In this document: positions 1 through 9,692 of the stretch, in pieces
Numbering within the stretch: position 1 is the first letter of the stretch
How the letters are laid out: each line of letters starts with the position of its first letter
NCBI GenBank assembly: GCA_018607135.1
Contig: JABBCA010000033.1
Span: 55,265 to 119,264 of the forward strand
Length of the DNA stretch: 64,000 nt
Reading direction: 5' to 3'
Origin: Opitutales bacterium
GTDB lineage: Bacteria > Verrucomicrobiota > Verrucomicrobiia > Opitutales > Coraliomargaritaceae
Notes under the pieces: generated by a model
What the model was told of the DNA's origin: nothing
What the model saw: the letters and a program-made list of their open reading frames with translations, nothing else
Databases searched by the model: none
Translations under genes and position numbers: made by a program

Positions 1-1308
1 ACGGAAATAGAGGCCATAAATTGTGGTGGCGGCGCGCTCACATCAACTGATGGGACAGAGTATTACGCCGATCAAAGTTTCAGCGGTGGATCGACCTACT
101 CCACAGTGGATCCGATTTCTGGAACATCGGATGACCCTTTATATCAAACCGAACGATTTGGTGCGTTTTCATACAACGTGCCTGTAGCCAATGGAACCTA
201 CGATGTGCTTCTTCAATTCGCCGAAATCTTTAACGATCAATCTGGAAGTCGATCGTTTGGTATTGTAGTTGAGGGAACGACAGCTGTTTCCGATTTGGAT
301 ATTTTTGCTGAGGTTGGTCATGACTCGACTTATGATCTATTGATTCCCGATGTGGAGGTTGAGGACGGTTTTCTGAGTATCTCGTCAGTGGTATCCGTAG
401 GTAACCCAAAGTTATCTGCCTTCCGTTTTGCTCGATACGATAAGGTTCTTCAAAGTCAAAGCTTCGAGTTAGGCTTGGGGGACTGGGTAAACGTATCCAG
501 TGGTGATAGTCATGATTGGACACGTGATTCCGACGGGACCTTATCCTCGAATACTGGACCTGCCACCGGTGCCAATGGAACTGACTGGTATTTATATTTG
601 GAAACTTCGTCCGCTGGAGGCGGTGCGTATTCTACTGGCAATTCTGCTATCTTAGAAGGACCTGAAATCGTCGCAGCCGAACAATTGACGTTTGCATATC
701 ATATGTATGGAGCGGATATGGGGACGCTTCACGTGGACGTGTATGATGGTGCATGGAACTTGTCCGTATGGTCGCTGAGTGGCCAGCAGCAGCTATCCAA
801 TGCAGCTGATTACGGGCAGGCAACAGTCGACTTGAGTGGATTCAGCGGCGTGATTAAAGTGCGCTTTCGTGCGGTTGCCATTGGTAATTGGCAAGGCGAT
901 GTCGCTATTGATTCGATTGTAATTACTCGGAGTAAGTTCTCTTCTTGGGCCGCGAGCAATGGATTGAGCGGAAGCGATGCGACAGAGGCGGCTATGCCTT
1001 CTGGAGATGGATTGCCGAATCTTATGAAGTATACATTGGGACTCGATCCAAATGTAGCATCTACGGATCCGATGGTATTTGAAAGAGTCACGGACGGGGG
1101 GGCGAGTTACTTAAGTTTAAGTGTCGCTCGCGATCCATTAAAGTCGCAGGTCCTGATCGAGGGGCTCAGCAGCAGCAATTTGGTGAATTGGTCTACGAGC
1201 AATGTTGTAATCGAGGTCGATACGCCTAGTCTTTTTCGTATACGTGATACTCTACCAATTGATGCGAATGAGCAGCGCTTCCTTAAACTTCGCTTTAGTC
1301 AGCCCTAA
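1..1308 (+). CDS. Secreted malectin/MAM-like domain protein, C-terminal part
   Basis: The frame is open from the first base, so the start lies upstream of the window; the internal GTG at 106 is not a convincing start. Residues from the left edge to about 140 (AINCGG, YYADQSFSGG, then GTYDVLLQFAEI) look like a malectin-type carbohydrate-binding domain. A second beta-sandwich beginning at SFELGLGDW, with DWYLYLETSS, resembles a MAM or LamG-like domain. The last 120 residues start with FSSWAASNGLSG and contain GDGLPNLMKYTLGLDP, a tail common in Verrucomicrobiota secreted hydrolases. No catalytic domain is visible in the part present; one may lie upstream. It precedes a sulfatase on the same strand, which fits an extracellular polysaccharide-binding role. 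The domain calls rest on pattern similarity. Confidence 0.7.
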   Translation, partial: TEIEAINCGGGALTSTDGTEYYADQSFSGGSTYSTVDPISGTSDDPLYQTERFGAFSYNVPVANGTYDVLLQFAEIFNDQSGSRSFGIVVEGTTAVSDLDIFAEVGHDSTYDLLIPDVEVEDGFLSISSVVSVGNPKLSAFRFARYDKVLQSQSFELGLGDWVNVSSGDSHDWTRDSDGTLSSNTGPATGANGTDWYLYLETSSAGGGAYSTGNSAILEGPEIVAAEQLTFAYHMYGADMGTLHVDVYDGAWNLSVWSLSGQQQLSNAADYGQATVDLSGFSGVIKVRFRAVAIGNWQGDVAIDSIVITRSKFSSWAASNGLSGSDATEAAMPSGDGLPNLMKYTLGLDPNVASTDPMVFERVTDGGASYLSLSVARDPLKSQVLIEGLSSSNLVNWSTSNVVIEVDTPSLFRIRDTLPIDANEQRFLKLRFSQP

Positions 1309-1464
1309 GTCTCTTCGTTTTGCCCTCGAATTTGTTAGGGCCTTAATTTGAGCACCATGGTTTTGGCTAGATCGTCATCTGATGAATGGAAAAAGCTTTA
1401 ATTATAAAGCACTAAACGCAAAATTTGTTTGGGATTATTGGTTCATTTGAGAAAGATGGTGCTT

Positions 1465-3276
1465 ATGTATGTATTCAAACTATCTGGATTCAGATCTTTT
1501 TTTGCCAAGTTCATCTGTGTTCTAATAGCTCTGTTGAACCATGCCTTAGCGGGATCGGAGCGTCCCAATATTCTCTGGATCACGAGCGAGGACAATGGGG
1601 CGCAGTGGTTGAGCGTCTACGGGTCGCCCAACGCCAAGACGCCGAACCTAGATCGGATGGCTGAGGAGGGCTTCCGCTACACGCATTGCTTTGATAATGC
1701 GGCGGTCTGTGCGCCGACGCGTTCGCTATGGATTACGGGCGTCCATGCCGTCTCGACTGGGACCGAGCAAATGCGGAGTCGTTACGAAATTCCTCACGAT
1801 TTGATTCCTTACTGGCCCGACCAAATCGTTAAAGCTGGTTACTTAGCGACCAATAAGCACAAGACGGATTATAATATCGGCGGTCGCGCTGACGAGGATC
1901 CTTGGCGGGGTAGTCGGGGAAAAGCAAATTGGACGAGTTATCGGGAAAATCAGCCCTTTGCCGCTGTCATGAATATCACCTTCAGTCACGAGAGTTCTCT
2001 TCATCCAAAGAAAAAACAAAGCCAAGGGTTAACGGATTCGTATGCGGATCGCATGGTGCTGCATCCGTATCATCCCGATCTGCCAGCCGTGCGTAGTAGT
2101 TACTCAAAGTATGCGCAAGCGGTGGAAAAGATGGATCACAGAGTGGGGCGCATACTCCAAGAACTCGAAGAAAACGCATTAGCTGAATCGACGATTGTTA
2201 TCTACTGCTCCGATCACGGGGGGGCGTTGCCGCGCGGTAAGCGTTTCCTCTTCAATAGTGGAACGCATTGCCCGTTAATCATAAGGATTCCCGAGAAGTT
2301 CCGCGATTGGTGGCCCGCTGAGAAGCCGGGGATGACGGTGGATCGTTTGGTCAGTTTTATCGATCTACCCAAGACAATCTTGTCGCTGACCCAGGCCGAG
2401 ATTCCACCGGCGATGCAAGGAAGGATCTTTCTGGGCGACGGCATTGAGCCGGAACCGGAATATCACTTCAGCTATCGGGGGCGGGCCGACAAGGGGGCAG
2501 TCGATATGGTTCGTGGGGTGCGCGATAAGGAATTTCTCTATATTAAAAATTACATGCCGTGGGCACCCCGTGGGCAATATCTCCCGTATATGTGGGAGAT
2601 TGAAGCGACGTCAGCCTGGCACGATCATTACAAGGCAGGGCAGTGCAGCTCGCTGGAAGCACGATTCTTCGAGCCCCGCGTGGTGGATGAGCTTTATGAT
2701 CACGAAAATGACTATCATAATATCAACAATCTGGCTGCTGAGCCAGCGCAGAAAGCACGCATTGAGCGGCTAAGGCACGAGCTTCGACAGCAGCAGCTGG
2801 CGAACTTTGACGCGGGTCTCATTCCTGAGCAGATGCGGAAGGCCCGCGCGGAAGCGCATGGATTGACGATTTACGAAATGGTGCGTCAGCCCGATCTGTA
2901 TCCGCTGGAGCGCTATTTGGATTATTCGGATATGGTCTTGGCGGGAGATGCCCGCAACTTGCCTCAGCTAATCGAAGGTGCGAAGGACGCCGACCCCGCT
3001 ATCCGATATTGGTCGGCCTGTGGATTTGCCTATTTGGGAGTCGCAGCAGAATCCGCCGACAAGGAGATCGAGACCTTGACGGAAGAGGAATCGATCGAGG
3101 TAAAGATCATGGCATTGTTTGCGCTCGCTAGATCGCAGGGACAAACGGAGCGGGTTCTTAAACGCTACGACGCTCTTTTATTGCAGGCTGAGCAGGAGGG
3201 TAAAGTCGATCAATCGGATTACATCTCGTTGATCTACTCGCTACAGAATCTGCTCACCCCCGATGACTTGCTGTGA
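1465..3276 (+). CDS. Secreted S1-family sulfatase with helical C-terminal extension
   Basis: This is a formylglycine-dependent sulfatase that should remove sulfate esters from glycans. With the ATG at 1465, preceded by GAGAAAG nine bases upstream, the protein has a hydrophobic signal segment (residues 14-29) ending near HALAG. In-frame TTG 1429 and ATG 1456 are alternatives. The core opens with RPNILWITSEDNG (metal-binding Glu/Asp near 42-43), and the CAPTR motif at about 82-86 carries the Cys converted to formylglycine. SDHGG near residue 255 completes the metal site. The overall look is of the N-sulfoglucosamine sulfohydrolase-like branch. After the sulfatase fold, the last 110 residues (DADPAIRYWSACGFAYLG) read as HEAT-like helices. 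Substrate is not predictable. No sulfatase-maturing enzyme is encoded in the window. Confidence 0.9.
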   Translation: MYVFKLSGFRSFFAKFICVLIALLNHALAGSERPNILWITSEDNGAQWLSVYGSPNAKTPNLDRMAEEGFRYTHCFDNAAVCAPTRSLWITGVHAVSTGTEQMRSRYEIPHDLIPYWPDQIVKAGYLATNKHKTDYNIGGRADEDPWRGSRGKANWTSYRENQPFAAVMNITFSHESSLHPKKKQSQGLTDSYADRMVLHPYHPDLPAVRSSYSKYAQAVEKMDHRVGRILQELEENALAESTIVIYCSDHGGALPRGKRFLFNSGTHCPLIIRIPEKFRDWWPAEKPGMTVDRLVSFIDLPKTILSLTQAEIPPAMQGRIFLGDGIEPEPEYHFSYRGRADKGAVDMVRGVRDKEFLYIKNYMPWAPRGQYLPYMWEIEATSAWHDHYKAGQCSSLEARFFEPRVVDELYDHENDYHNINNLAAEPAQKARIERLRHELRQQQLANFDAGLIPEQMRKARAEAHGLTIYEMVRQPDLYPLERYLDYSDMVLAGDARNLPQLIEGAKDADPAIRYWSACGFAYLGVAAESADKEIETLTEEESIEVKIMALFALARSQGQTERVLKRYDALLLQAEQEGKVDQSDYISLIYSLQNLLTPDDLL

Positions 3277-3450
3277 TTTACGTGAGGTAATTTTAATCTT
3301 AATTCAGTGATTAATTTTTCTAAATCAAAAACTATTCGCAACGTTTGAGCGAAGCATGGTTTTTTCCTGAATTAAGGTTTACGTTTATTCGCTGATTACA
3401 TTGGAGTGTATATACTTACTAAGTCTATACGGTATCTCTTAGTTTTTATA

Positions 3451-3472
3451 AATGCACGTATTATTGTGCATT
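3451..3472. promoter_or_regulatory. Inverted repeat, candidate operator
   Basis: Two perfect 7-bp arms, AATGCAC and GTGCATT, are separated by 8 bases, about 130 bp upstream of the ATG at 3603. The symmetry and location fit a protein-binding site, but no second copy was found, so function is speculative. Confidence 0.3.
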
Positions 3473-3574
3473 AATGTTTAAATAAACTTGTATACTTGCT
3501 AATGAATGTTAGTAGTATCATTTCTACTGCTAGTAATTTTATAGTTCTAGCTAATTACCCCATACACCCCAAAA

Positions 3575-3592
3575 GAGCTGTTTACGCAGCTC
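3575..3592 (+). promoter_or_regulatory. Hairpin directly upstream of a start codon
   Basis: GAGCTG and CAGCTC form a perfect 6-bp stem around a 6-base loop, ending 10 bases before the ATG at 3603, where a ribosome-binding site would be expected. No clear Shine-Dalgarno sequence is visible outside it. It could influence translation initiation. Chance occurrence is possible. Confidence 0.3.
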
Positions 3593-3602
3593 ACTAAATA
3601 CT

Positions 3603-6600
3603 ATGCTTAGAAGGCTCATTTCTCCTGCTGTGCTCGCAGTTCTGTGTCCTGTAATTGCCTCTGCTGCCAACAGCCAATGGGTTGGTAGCAGCGGATCCGA
3701 ATGGGATGCTGCCCAAAATTGGTCCCGCGGCGAAGTGCCAAGCAGCGGCTTAAGTCGTGATACGGCGATTTTAGCGTCAGGAGATGTCGTCGCTGTCAGC
3801 TCGAATGTAGCAATGACGCCCCAGTCGGTTGATATTATTATGCGGACAAACGCCGTATTAACGGTTTCTGCAGATTTCGCAAATATAGGGAATTTTAATT
3901 TTGGACAACAAGGCGGCGGTGTAAATTTATTACACGATAGTGGCACTCTTGTCTCGACTGGGAATTTTGAGATCGGTAAAGGCACGCACAGTCGTTCAAA
4001 TTATCTGATGGAGTCTGGGGCCATACTCGAAAATTCTCAAAAAATCACGGTCTACTCTCAAGGCATTTTATCTCTGGAAGAAGGTGCCTTTGTTTTGGCC
4101 GAGGACTTGGAAGTAAAGAGTAGCGGAACCATTCAATTTAATGTCGGTGAATCAAACACGGGTCTGATTGACGTTGACGGTGCACTTACGATTGCACCGG
4201 ACGCTAAACTAATACTGGATTTTTCAAACTATCGAGGGGGTGGTGGCTTATTCAACATCATCGACTATAATAGTATTACGAGCGAACTATTGGATACTAA
4301 TTTTTTGACGGTTGGTATGGAAGCTGGTGCAAATGTCTTTCAAGCTGAATCAAACGGTTCGGTGAATCAAGTTTCTGTGGATTACATCCCGGAGAGTCGA
4401 CCTTTCGAAAATCTATGGTTTTCGTTATCACCTAATACGGGTAACGGCGCTGAGGATGTCGCCTTGAATTCTGGGCGTTACATAGAAACGGTGAATGCTC
4501 CTGGCATAGAAAGAATAAGTTACAACGATGGTAATGGAATCATCTACGAGACCAGATGGTCTGGAAATGACTATAATGGAGACGACGTGAGAGACGTAGT
4601 CACTGTTCGTTTTCGAGTAGATGCTTATAATGGAAGTGGTTTTGCCTACAGTAGCGTGCCAGGGCAGTCGGAGGTAACTACTTTGGGTGGAGTCGCTACA
4701 GTCTCTACTTCCGGGAACAAGTGGGGAGTGGTCGGCGGCCAGCGTAATGAAGAAGTTAATATAGGCCAAACGCTTAAGTTTACATATCTCGATGCCACTG
4801 TCGATACTCCTGGATTGGAAGTTGATTTTCTTGGATTTAGAGAAGCGACCTTATCTCGATTTAGTGGTAAAGAACACAAGCACATCATAGGTGTAGGGAG
4901 TGGTCTCAATTCAGGTGTTTTCACAAATACTAATGCGGGTAATAACCGATTTTCACTCGATGGAGCTAGCGAAGTTTATTTTACCGGTGCAGGTAGTCTG
5001 CCCAATAATAACGGAGCGTTTTGGGGTTGGAGTGTTGGGAAAATCGGTTTGGAACTTAAGGTTAAAGACCTATCTCAATCGAATTTCGCTCAGAACATCT
5101 CTGATTATTCGGACATTCCAGCAGGTCCGAGCTACTTAGATCCGTATCCAGCCGAAACCGATTCGAACAACTATCCTGAATTCTCTTGGGACACGGTTCC
5201 GCGCTGGCTCGCAGTGCGGAACACCAGGGAGATACCCGACGATCAGGTGGACGATATTGCAGATAATTATCAAATCGTCATGCTTGAGAAATCAAATGCG
5301 CAAGGTGCGGCCTATCAAGATTTAGGAACCGCGAGAATTGCGAAGCGTCTGAAAGACCGTTCGCCTAACATCTTCAACACTTTCTATCGGAATACTGTAA
5401 TCCATTACCCAGGTAATACATTCGATTCTCTTTTTGAGGAAGAGCTTGACGACTGGGCACGATCGAGAACTGTAGGCGGCGAACGTATCTACTTAGACCG
5501 AAATGGTCGAGATATAACCACCAAAGCAGATGGTAGTCTTTCTGAACGTTATACCTATAATGCTGAAAATGCAGGCCTTCGTGACTGGTGGGTGAACGCA
5601 GCCGTGTCTATATTTGGTAATGCGCATAACGACAAAAACGGCAATACGATTATCGGTGCCGATGTCATTGATGCCATTTTCTTGGATCGTATCAGTGAAG
5701 GGGATCAGCCACTAGTAGATGAGAATGGCAATCCTGCTTCGGGTTATGTTCAGATGATTCAGGAACTTCGTGACCGCGTAAATTCGCAATATGGTGACAA
5801 GCTGATCGTCGGAAACACCCTGCGCTCGGAGAATAATAATGGAGATCGCGAAATGATGAGATTAATGGAGGGCTCCTATCTCGAGAGATGGACATTCGAG
5901 AACAAGAACAGCACTCCAAAACAAAACCGAGGCGAGTCTGTCATCAATACCATTCGTTTGATGCGCGAGGCGCTCTCGTTAGGGAAAATTATTATGCTCC
6001 AATCGGGTCCCATCAGTTTCATCGAAACCGGCGATAATTTGGCTGACTCATCTTCGAGTGCAGACGAATATGCCAGCAAAGTTGATTTTGCTCTTGGCGT
6101 ATTTTTGATCGTCGCCGAAGAGTATGCTTATTTCAGCTACCAAGATAGTGTCAATGCAGGCAAGTCGGCAGGCGTCGATACGCCACGATGGATGTGGGAT
6201 AGCAGTAATATTCCAGTCTTACAGCGTCCACTTGGACAACCTTTAGGGGACCCGCAGCAAGTTGGCTACGTCTACGTTCGTTCCTTCGAAAATGCGGATG
6301 TTTGGATCAATGTAGATACGCGTGAAAGTAATGTGCTATGGAAAACGTCCATAGGAGTCAGTGGCAGCCAAGGCTCGGGGCAAGCGGAGACAAACAAGAA
6401 TTACGACTTAACTGGTAAGGGGAAGGTCCTCGGCACGAGTGATCGTTTTCACTTTATGTCTAAACCATTGCTTTCAGATGGTGAAATCGTTTTACGCGTC
6501 GACTCGATCAGCGCCGGCTCTGGTAAAGGCTTAGGTGGTGTTATGTTCCGAAAGGATCTTAGCGCGAATGCTCCGTTTGTCGGAATTGTGGTCAATCAAT

Positions 6601-6872
6601 CTGGAGATACTTCGATGAATTACCGCACTTCAGCGTCGGATCGAGTTTTAGTGCGCGGCACTAAAACTGTTGGTGGCAGTAACCCAAAATGGATCAAGTT
6701 GGTTCGCTCGGGTGACAGCTATACCGCTTATGTATCAGTCGATAAATCCAGTTGGACCTATGTCTATAATACGTCAGCTGACTTAGGGCTAACGCCAGAT
6801 GTTGGTATCTTTACGGTTCCGCAGGGACCGGGTGACTCGCAGGCAATGGTAGGTGATTTAGAGATTAGGTAG
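3603..6872 (+). CDS. Large secreted putative glycoside hydrolase (GHL-type barrel) with N-terminal beta-repeat domain
   Basis: The ATG at 3603 is followed by a clear signal peptide ending VIASAANS. Residues 25-260 are a beta-repeat region (QWVGSSGSEWDAAQNW, then short beta strands) like that of PEP-CTERM/autotransporter-type passengers. Residues 265-500 look like a beta-sandwich. Residues 520-920 form the probable catalytic part: FSWDTVPRWLAVRN, VIDAIFLDRI, then AEEYAYFSYQDS and RPLGQPLG followed by RSFENADVWINVDT. These motifs recur in the proteins at 15965-17179 and 22613-23890, defining a local three-member family that resembles hypothetical glycosyl hydrolase (GHL) TIM barrels. Residues 930-1089 (GGVMFRKDL, WIKLVRSGDSY) resemble a DUF1349/LamG-like binding module. 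Substrate is unknown; neighbouring sulfatases and fucosidase-type enzymes suggest a sulfated algal glycan. Confidence 0.7.
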   Translation: MLRRLISPAVLAVLCPVIASAANSQWVGSSGSEWDAAQNWSRGEVPSSGLSRDTAILASGDVVAVSSNVAMTPQSVDIIMRTNAVLTVSADFANIGNFNFGQQGGGVNLLHDSGTLVSTGNFEIGKGTHSRSNYLMESGAILENSQKITVYSQGILSLEEGAFVLAEDLEVKSSGTIQFNVGESNTGLIDVDGALTIAPDAKLILDFSNYRGGGGLFNIIDYNSITSELLDTNFLTVGMEAGANVFQAESNGSVNQVSVDYIPESRPFENLWFSLSPNTGNGAEDVALNSGRYIETVNAPGIERISYNDGNGIIYETRWSGNDYNGDDVRDVVTVRFRVDAYNGSGFAYSSVPGQSEVTTLGGVATVSTSGNKWGVVGGQRNEEVNIGQTLKFTYLDATVDTPGLEVDFLGFREATLSRFSGKEHKHIIGVGSGLNSGVFTNTNAGNNRFSLDGASEVYFTGAGSLPNNNGAFWGWSVGKIGLELKVKDLSQSNFAQNISDYSDIPAGPSYLDPYPAETDSNNYPEFSWDTVPRWLAVRNTREIPDDQVDDIADNYQIVMLEKSNAQGAAYQDLGTARIAKRLKDRSPNIFNTFYRNTVIHYPGNTFDSLFEEELDDWARSRTVGGERIYLDRNGRDITTKADGSLSERYTYNAENAGLRDWWVNAAVSIFGNAHNDKNGNTIIGADVIDAIFLDRISEGDQPLVDENGNPASGYVQMIQELRDRVNSQYGDKLIVGNTLRSENNNGDREMMRLMEGSYLERWTFENKNSTPKQNRGESVINTIRLMREALSLGKIIMLQSGPISFIETGDNLADSSSSADEYASKVDFALGVFLIVAEEYAYFSYQDSVNAGKSAGVDTPRWMWDSSNIPVLQRPLGQPLGDPQQVGYVYVRSFENADVWINVDTRESNVLWKTSIGVSGSQGSGQAETNKNYDLTGKGKVLGTSDRFHFMSKPLLSDGEIVLRVDSISAGSGKGLGGVMFRKDLSANAPFVGIVVNQSGDTSMNYRTSASDRVLVRGTKTVGGSNPKWIKLVRSGDSYTAYVSVDKSSWTYVYNTSADLGLTPDVGIFTVPQGPGDSQAMVGDLEIR

Positions 6873-6894
6873 CTACATTCAACGATTAGGATTA

Positions 6895-6923
6895 TGGTCG
6901 AAGAACATCGGATTCTTCGGCCA
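6895..6923 (+). terminator. Possible transcription terminator hairpin
   Basis: TGGTCGAAGAA and TTCTTCGGCCA form an 11-bp stem with one G-U pair, 23 bases after the preceding stop codon. There is no uninterrupted T run after it, so termination is uncertain. Confidence 0.35.
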
Positions 6924-7087
6924 TTCTCGTAATCGGGAACCCGTCGCTTTACGCTCTAGATTTTAATCAGGTGGAATTATTTACTATTTGGTAAACTAAT
7001 TTGAATTGCACCTTTATTCTTAGATTCGATCGTCTCGCCTTTAATTAGAAAATCTTAAACCGTCTTTATTCCGAACCGCATACTTAG

Positions 7088-9430
7088 ATGTATTTTTTTA
7101 CACGAGCCACTCGACTGCCCCGTTACTTTATTTCTGTTTTTTTGCTAATCTCAATCCCGCTCGCGGGTATCGCAGGCCAAAATATAGCGCGATACGATGT
7201 GATTTGGGATAGCCCCTCAAAAGATGCTTCAGGGCAAATGCCACTTGGTAACGGCGATATCGCCGCCGGCGTCTACGTGATCGAAAACGGCGATCTCTAT
7301 TTACTACTGTCGAAAAACGATGCGTTTACCTACAGCGGCGATATTTTCAAAACAGGGCGGGTCCGTGTATCCCTTGATCCCAATCCATTCGTTGAAGGGA
7401 AGCCGTTTCGGCAGACGATGGATCTCGAAACGGGCTCGGTTCGGATCGAAGCCGATGGGGTCAGCCTCTTAGTTTGGGCTGATGCGAATCGTCCCGTGTA
7501 TCATGTGCAAATAAAGTCACCAATAGAGGTCGCGGTCACGGCGCATCCTGAATTCTGGGAACGCATCGACTCGTGTAATTTTAATGGCACCAGAGCTCCG
7601 CTTGAAAGCGGTCCGACGCAGGATGTGCGTCTGGATAAGGATGGCCAGATATTATGGTATTATGCCGTTGGGGACCGGAGCCAGTATGCGGAGGATTTGG
7701 CCTACTACGATGTCCCTCATATGCAGTCTGAGTATCCGGATCCGTATCGCTTCAATACCTTTGGTAATCTCTTGGAGAGCTCCGATTTGATCTTGGAGGA
7801 TGGCGAGCTGCGCGGGGCGGGGACCAGTTTTGATATCCGGATTCACTCGCTGACCCAGCAGACTCCAGACGTATCCGCGTGGATTGAAGCGATCGAAGGA
7901 CAGGCCAAGGCAGTCGGGGAAGTCGCGTCCGATTGGGCGGCGCACCGTAGCTGGTGGTCTGCATTTTGGGAGCGCAGTTGGATCATCGCTTCCGACAACA
8001 CGCTCGCACCTGAGGCTCGGGAGCGGTTCTCAGGTGAAGCTCCCGGCGGGCGACGGGCTGAGGAGGATGGAGCGGCGCTCGTCTCACAGAGTTACAATGT
8101 CTTTCGCTATCTGATGGCCTGTCAGAGCCGCGGACGGATTCAGACCAAATTCAACGGCGGTCTCTTTACACAGCCCTTGCTCAATAGCACGCGCAAACTC
8201 CTTTTTAAAACCGAGCAGCCCGATGGGTCGACACTGACGCATGAGGATGATCGGCTGTGGGGGCGGCGCTACACCTTTCAAAATCAGCGACATCTCTATT
8301 GGCCGCTTTTGATGAGTGGAGACTTCGCTCACATGGCTCCTTTTTTTAATTACTATTCAGATCTGTTGCCTATTCGGACGGCAATCACGAAGGCATGGTT
8401 CGGTCACGAAGGCGCCTATTACCGCGAAAACATCGAGCCGACTGGGGCAGAGCGAGATAATGGCAAGAGCGGTAAACCGCCGAAGACAAAGCCAGGCGAG
8501 AATAAAGGAGACGGCTATTTTCACAGCTACTACTTTACTGCGGGGCTAGAGATCGTGGCGATGATGGCTGACTACGTAAATTACACCGGAGACGAAGCAT
8601 TCCGAGAAACCGAACTGGTTCCTTTCGCGCGGGAAGTGCTGCGCTTTTTCGACCTCCACTACGAGCGCGATGCCTCGGGGCTGATTCGCCTCGATCCGGC
8701 AATGGTTTTAGAAACCTGGTGGATCGCTGTTAACCCAGCGCCCGATATTGCGGGCTTACGTTTCTGCTTGGACGCGCTCATCGCGATGGATGCCGGAACG
8801 AAGGAAGACCAAGCCACATGGAAGCGTTTCCGCGCGGAGATTCCCGAGATACACTTACATGAAGTTGAGGGCGGCTTGGCGATCGCGCCCGCTGAACAAT
8901 GGGAAAAGCGTAAAAACCGAGAGAATGGCGAACTCTACCCTGTATTCCCTTTCCGAACCTTCGGACTGGGCTTTGGGACAGAAGCGATTGTAGCCCGAAC
9001 GCTGGAGCACCGTATTTTTAAGAACGCTTTTGAATACAGCTGTTGGACGCAGGATCAGATTAATTTTGCCTATGCGGGGAATGCGGCGGAGGCCAGTGAA
9101 GGACTTGTCCATCGATTCAGGAATGCATCGACGGAGTGCCGCTTTCCCATGTATGGCGAGACTGGGCCTGATTCCTGTCCGGACTTCGATCACTTTGGGT
9201 CTGGCAGCACTGCACTGCAACGGATGCTCGTGCAAGAAGCGAAAGGGAAGATTCTATTGCTCCCCGCGTGGCCCGCGAATTGGGATGTCGATTTCAAGCT
9301 CCACTTGGAGCACAATACGGTGATCAGCGGTAAGGTGATTGATGGAGAATTGATCGAATGGACGATCGCCCCCGAGTCGCGGGAAAAGGATGTAGTGGTT
9401 TACGCACCACAAGTCGCTCCGGCCGAGTGA
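7088..9430 (+). CDS. Secreted GH95-like protein with N-terminal DUF5703-type domain
   Basis: A 780-residue exported protein; the signal peptide is the hydrophobic stretch ending near LAGIAGQ. The mature N terminus reads YDVIWDSPSKDASGQMPLGN, followed by GDIAAGVYV and DLYLLLSKNDAF, the start seen in proteins annotated with DUF5703 and in the beta-sandwich domain of GH95-like enzymes. From about residue 330 the sequence changes to a helical barrel: FNGGLFTQPLLN, ENQRHLYWPLLMSGDF-like helices, and aromatic-rich helices to the end. No family-wide catalytic assignment can be made by eye. Its place between a putative glycosidase and a sulfatase supports a role in polysaccharide breakdown. It is related in architecture, though not closely in sequence, to the true GH95 member at 19646-22054. 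Confidence 0.72.
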   Translation: MYFFTRATRLPRYFISVFLLISIPLAGIAGQNIARYDVIWDSPSKDASGQMPLGNGDIAAGVYVIENGDLYLLLSKNDAFTYSGDIFKTGRVRVSLDPNPFVEGKPFRQTMDLETGSVRIEADGVSLLVWADANRPVYHVQIKSPIEVAVTAHPEFWERIDSCNFNGTRAPLESGPTQDVRLDKDGQILWYYAVGDRSQYAEDLAYYDVPHMQSEYPDPYRFNTFGNLLESSDLILEDGELRGAGTSFDIRIHSLTQQTPDVSAWIEAIEGQAKAVGEVASDWAAHRSWWSAFWERSWIIASDNTLAPEARERFSGEAPGGRRAEEDGAALVSQSYNVFRYLMACQSRGRIQTKFNGGLFTQPLLNSTRKLLFKTEQPDGSTLTHEDDRLWGRRYTFQNQRHLYWPLLMSGDFAHMAPFFNYYSDLLPIRTAITKAWFGHEGAYYRENIEPTGAERDNGKSGKPPKTKPGENKGDGYFHSYYFTAGLEIVAMMADYVNYTGDEAFRETELVPFAREVLRFFDLHYERDASGLIRLDPAMVLETWWIAVNPAPDIAGLRFCLDALIAMDAGTKEDQATWKRFRAEIPEIHLHEVEGGLAIAPAEQWEKRKNRENGELYPVFPFRTFGLGFGTEAIVARTLEHRIFKNAFEYSCWTQDQINFAYAGNAAEASEGLVHRFRNASTECRFPMYGETGPDSCPDFDHFGSGSTALQRMLVQEAKGKILLLPAWPANWDVDFKLHLEHNTVISGKVIDGELIEWTIAPESREKDVVVYAPQVAPAE

Positions 9431-9510
9431 GCGGCTTGTGGTTCGGCCATTTAGTATCTTCTCATTGCCAGTGTTCCTACAACTTAATTGAACTCTAGTT
9501 TTTAGTGGCT

Positions 9511-9522
9511 GTTAATACTAAC
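9511..9522. promoter_or_regulatory. GTTANNNNTAAC element, copy 1
   Basis: GTTAATACTAAC, followed by TTG, lies 170 bp upstream of the multidomain sulfatase start at 9693. The 15-base string GTTAATACTAACTTG recurs exactly at 13909. Its dyad symmetry suggests an operator; the binding protein is unknown. Confidence 0.4.
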
Positions 9523-9692
9523 TTGTAACCTGATGAATCTATCTATTTATCACTGTTAGTTGTTTTCATGACTGAATGCCTGACTGCTCAACTACCGTTG
9601 TAGTATTTGAGCGCATATCCCCTTTTTATTTCAGGAATGAACGCGTTCTCTTTGCCTTTAGAACTATTCTTTTTCGAGTAATTGATCCACTT

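Larger units (their letters stand above)
3277..3602. other. AT-rich intergenic region with two inverted repeats
   Basis: No gene is visible. The stretch is strongly AT-rich and probably holds the promoter of the following 1089-residue protein. It contains an inverted repeat AATGCAC/GTGCATT (3451-3472) and a small hairpin just before the next start codon (3575-3592). The words TATACTTACTAA and TATACTTGCTAA occur about 75 bp apart but are not clear repeats. Confidence 0.5.
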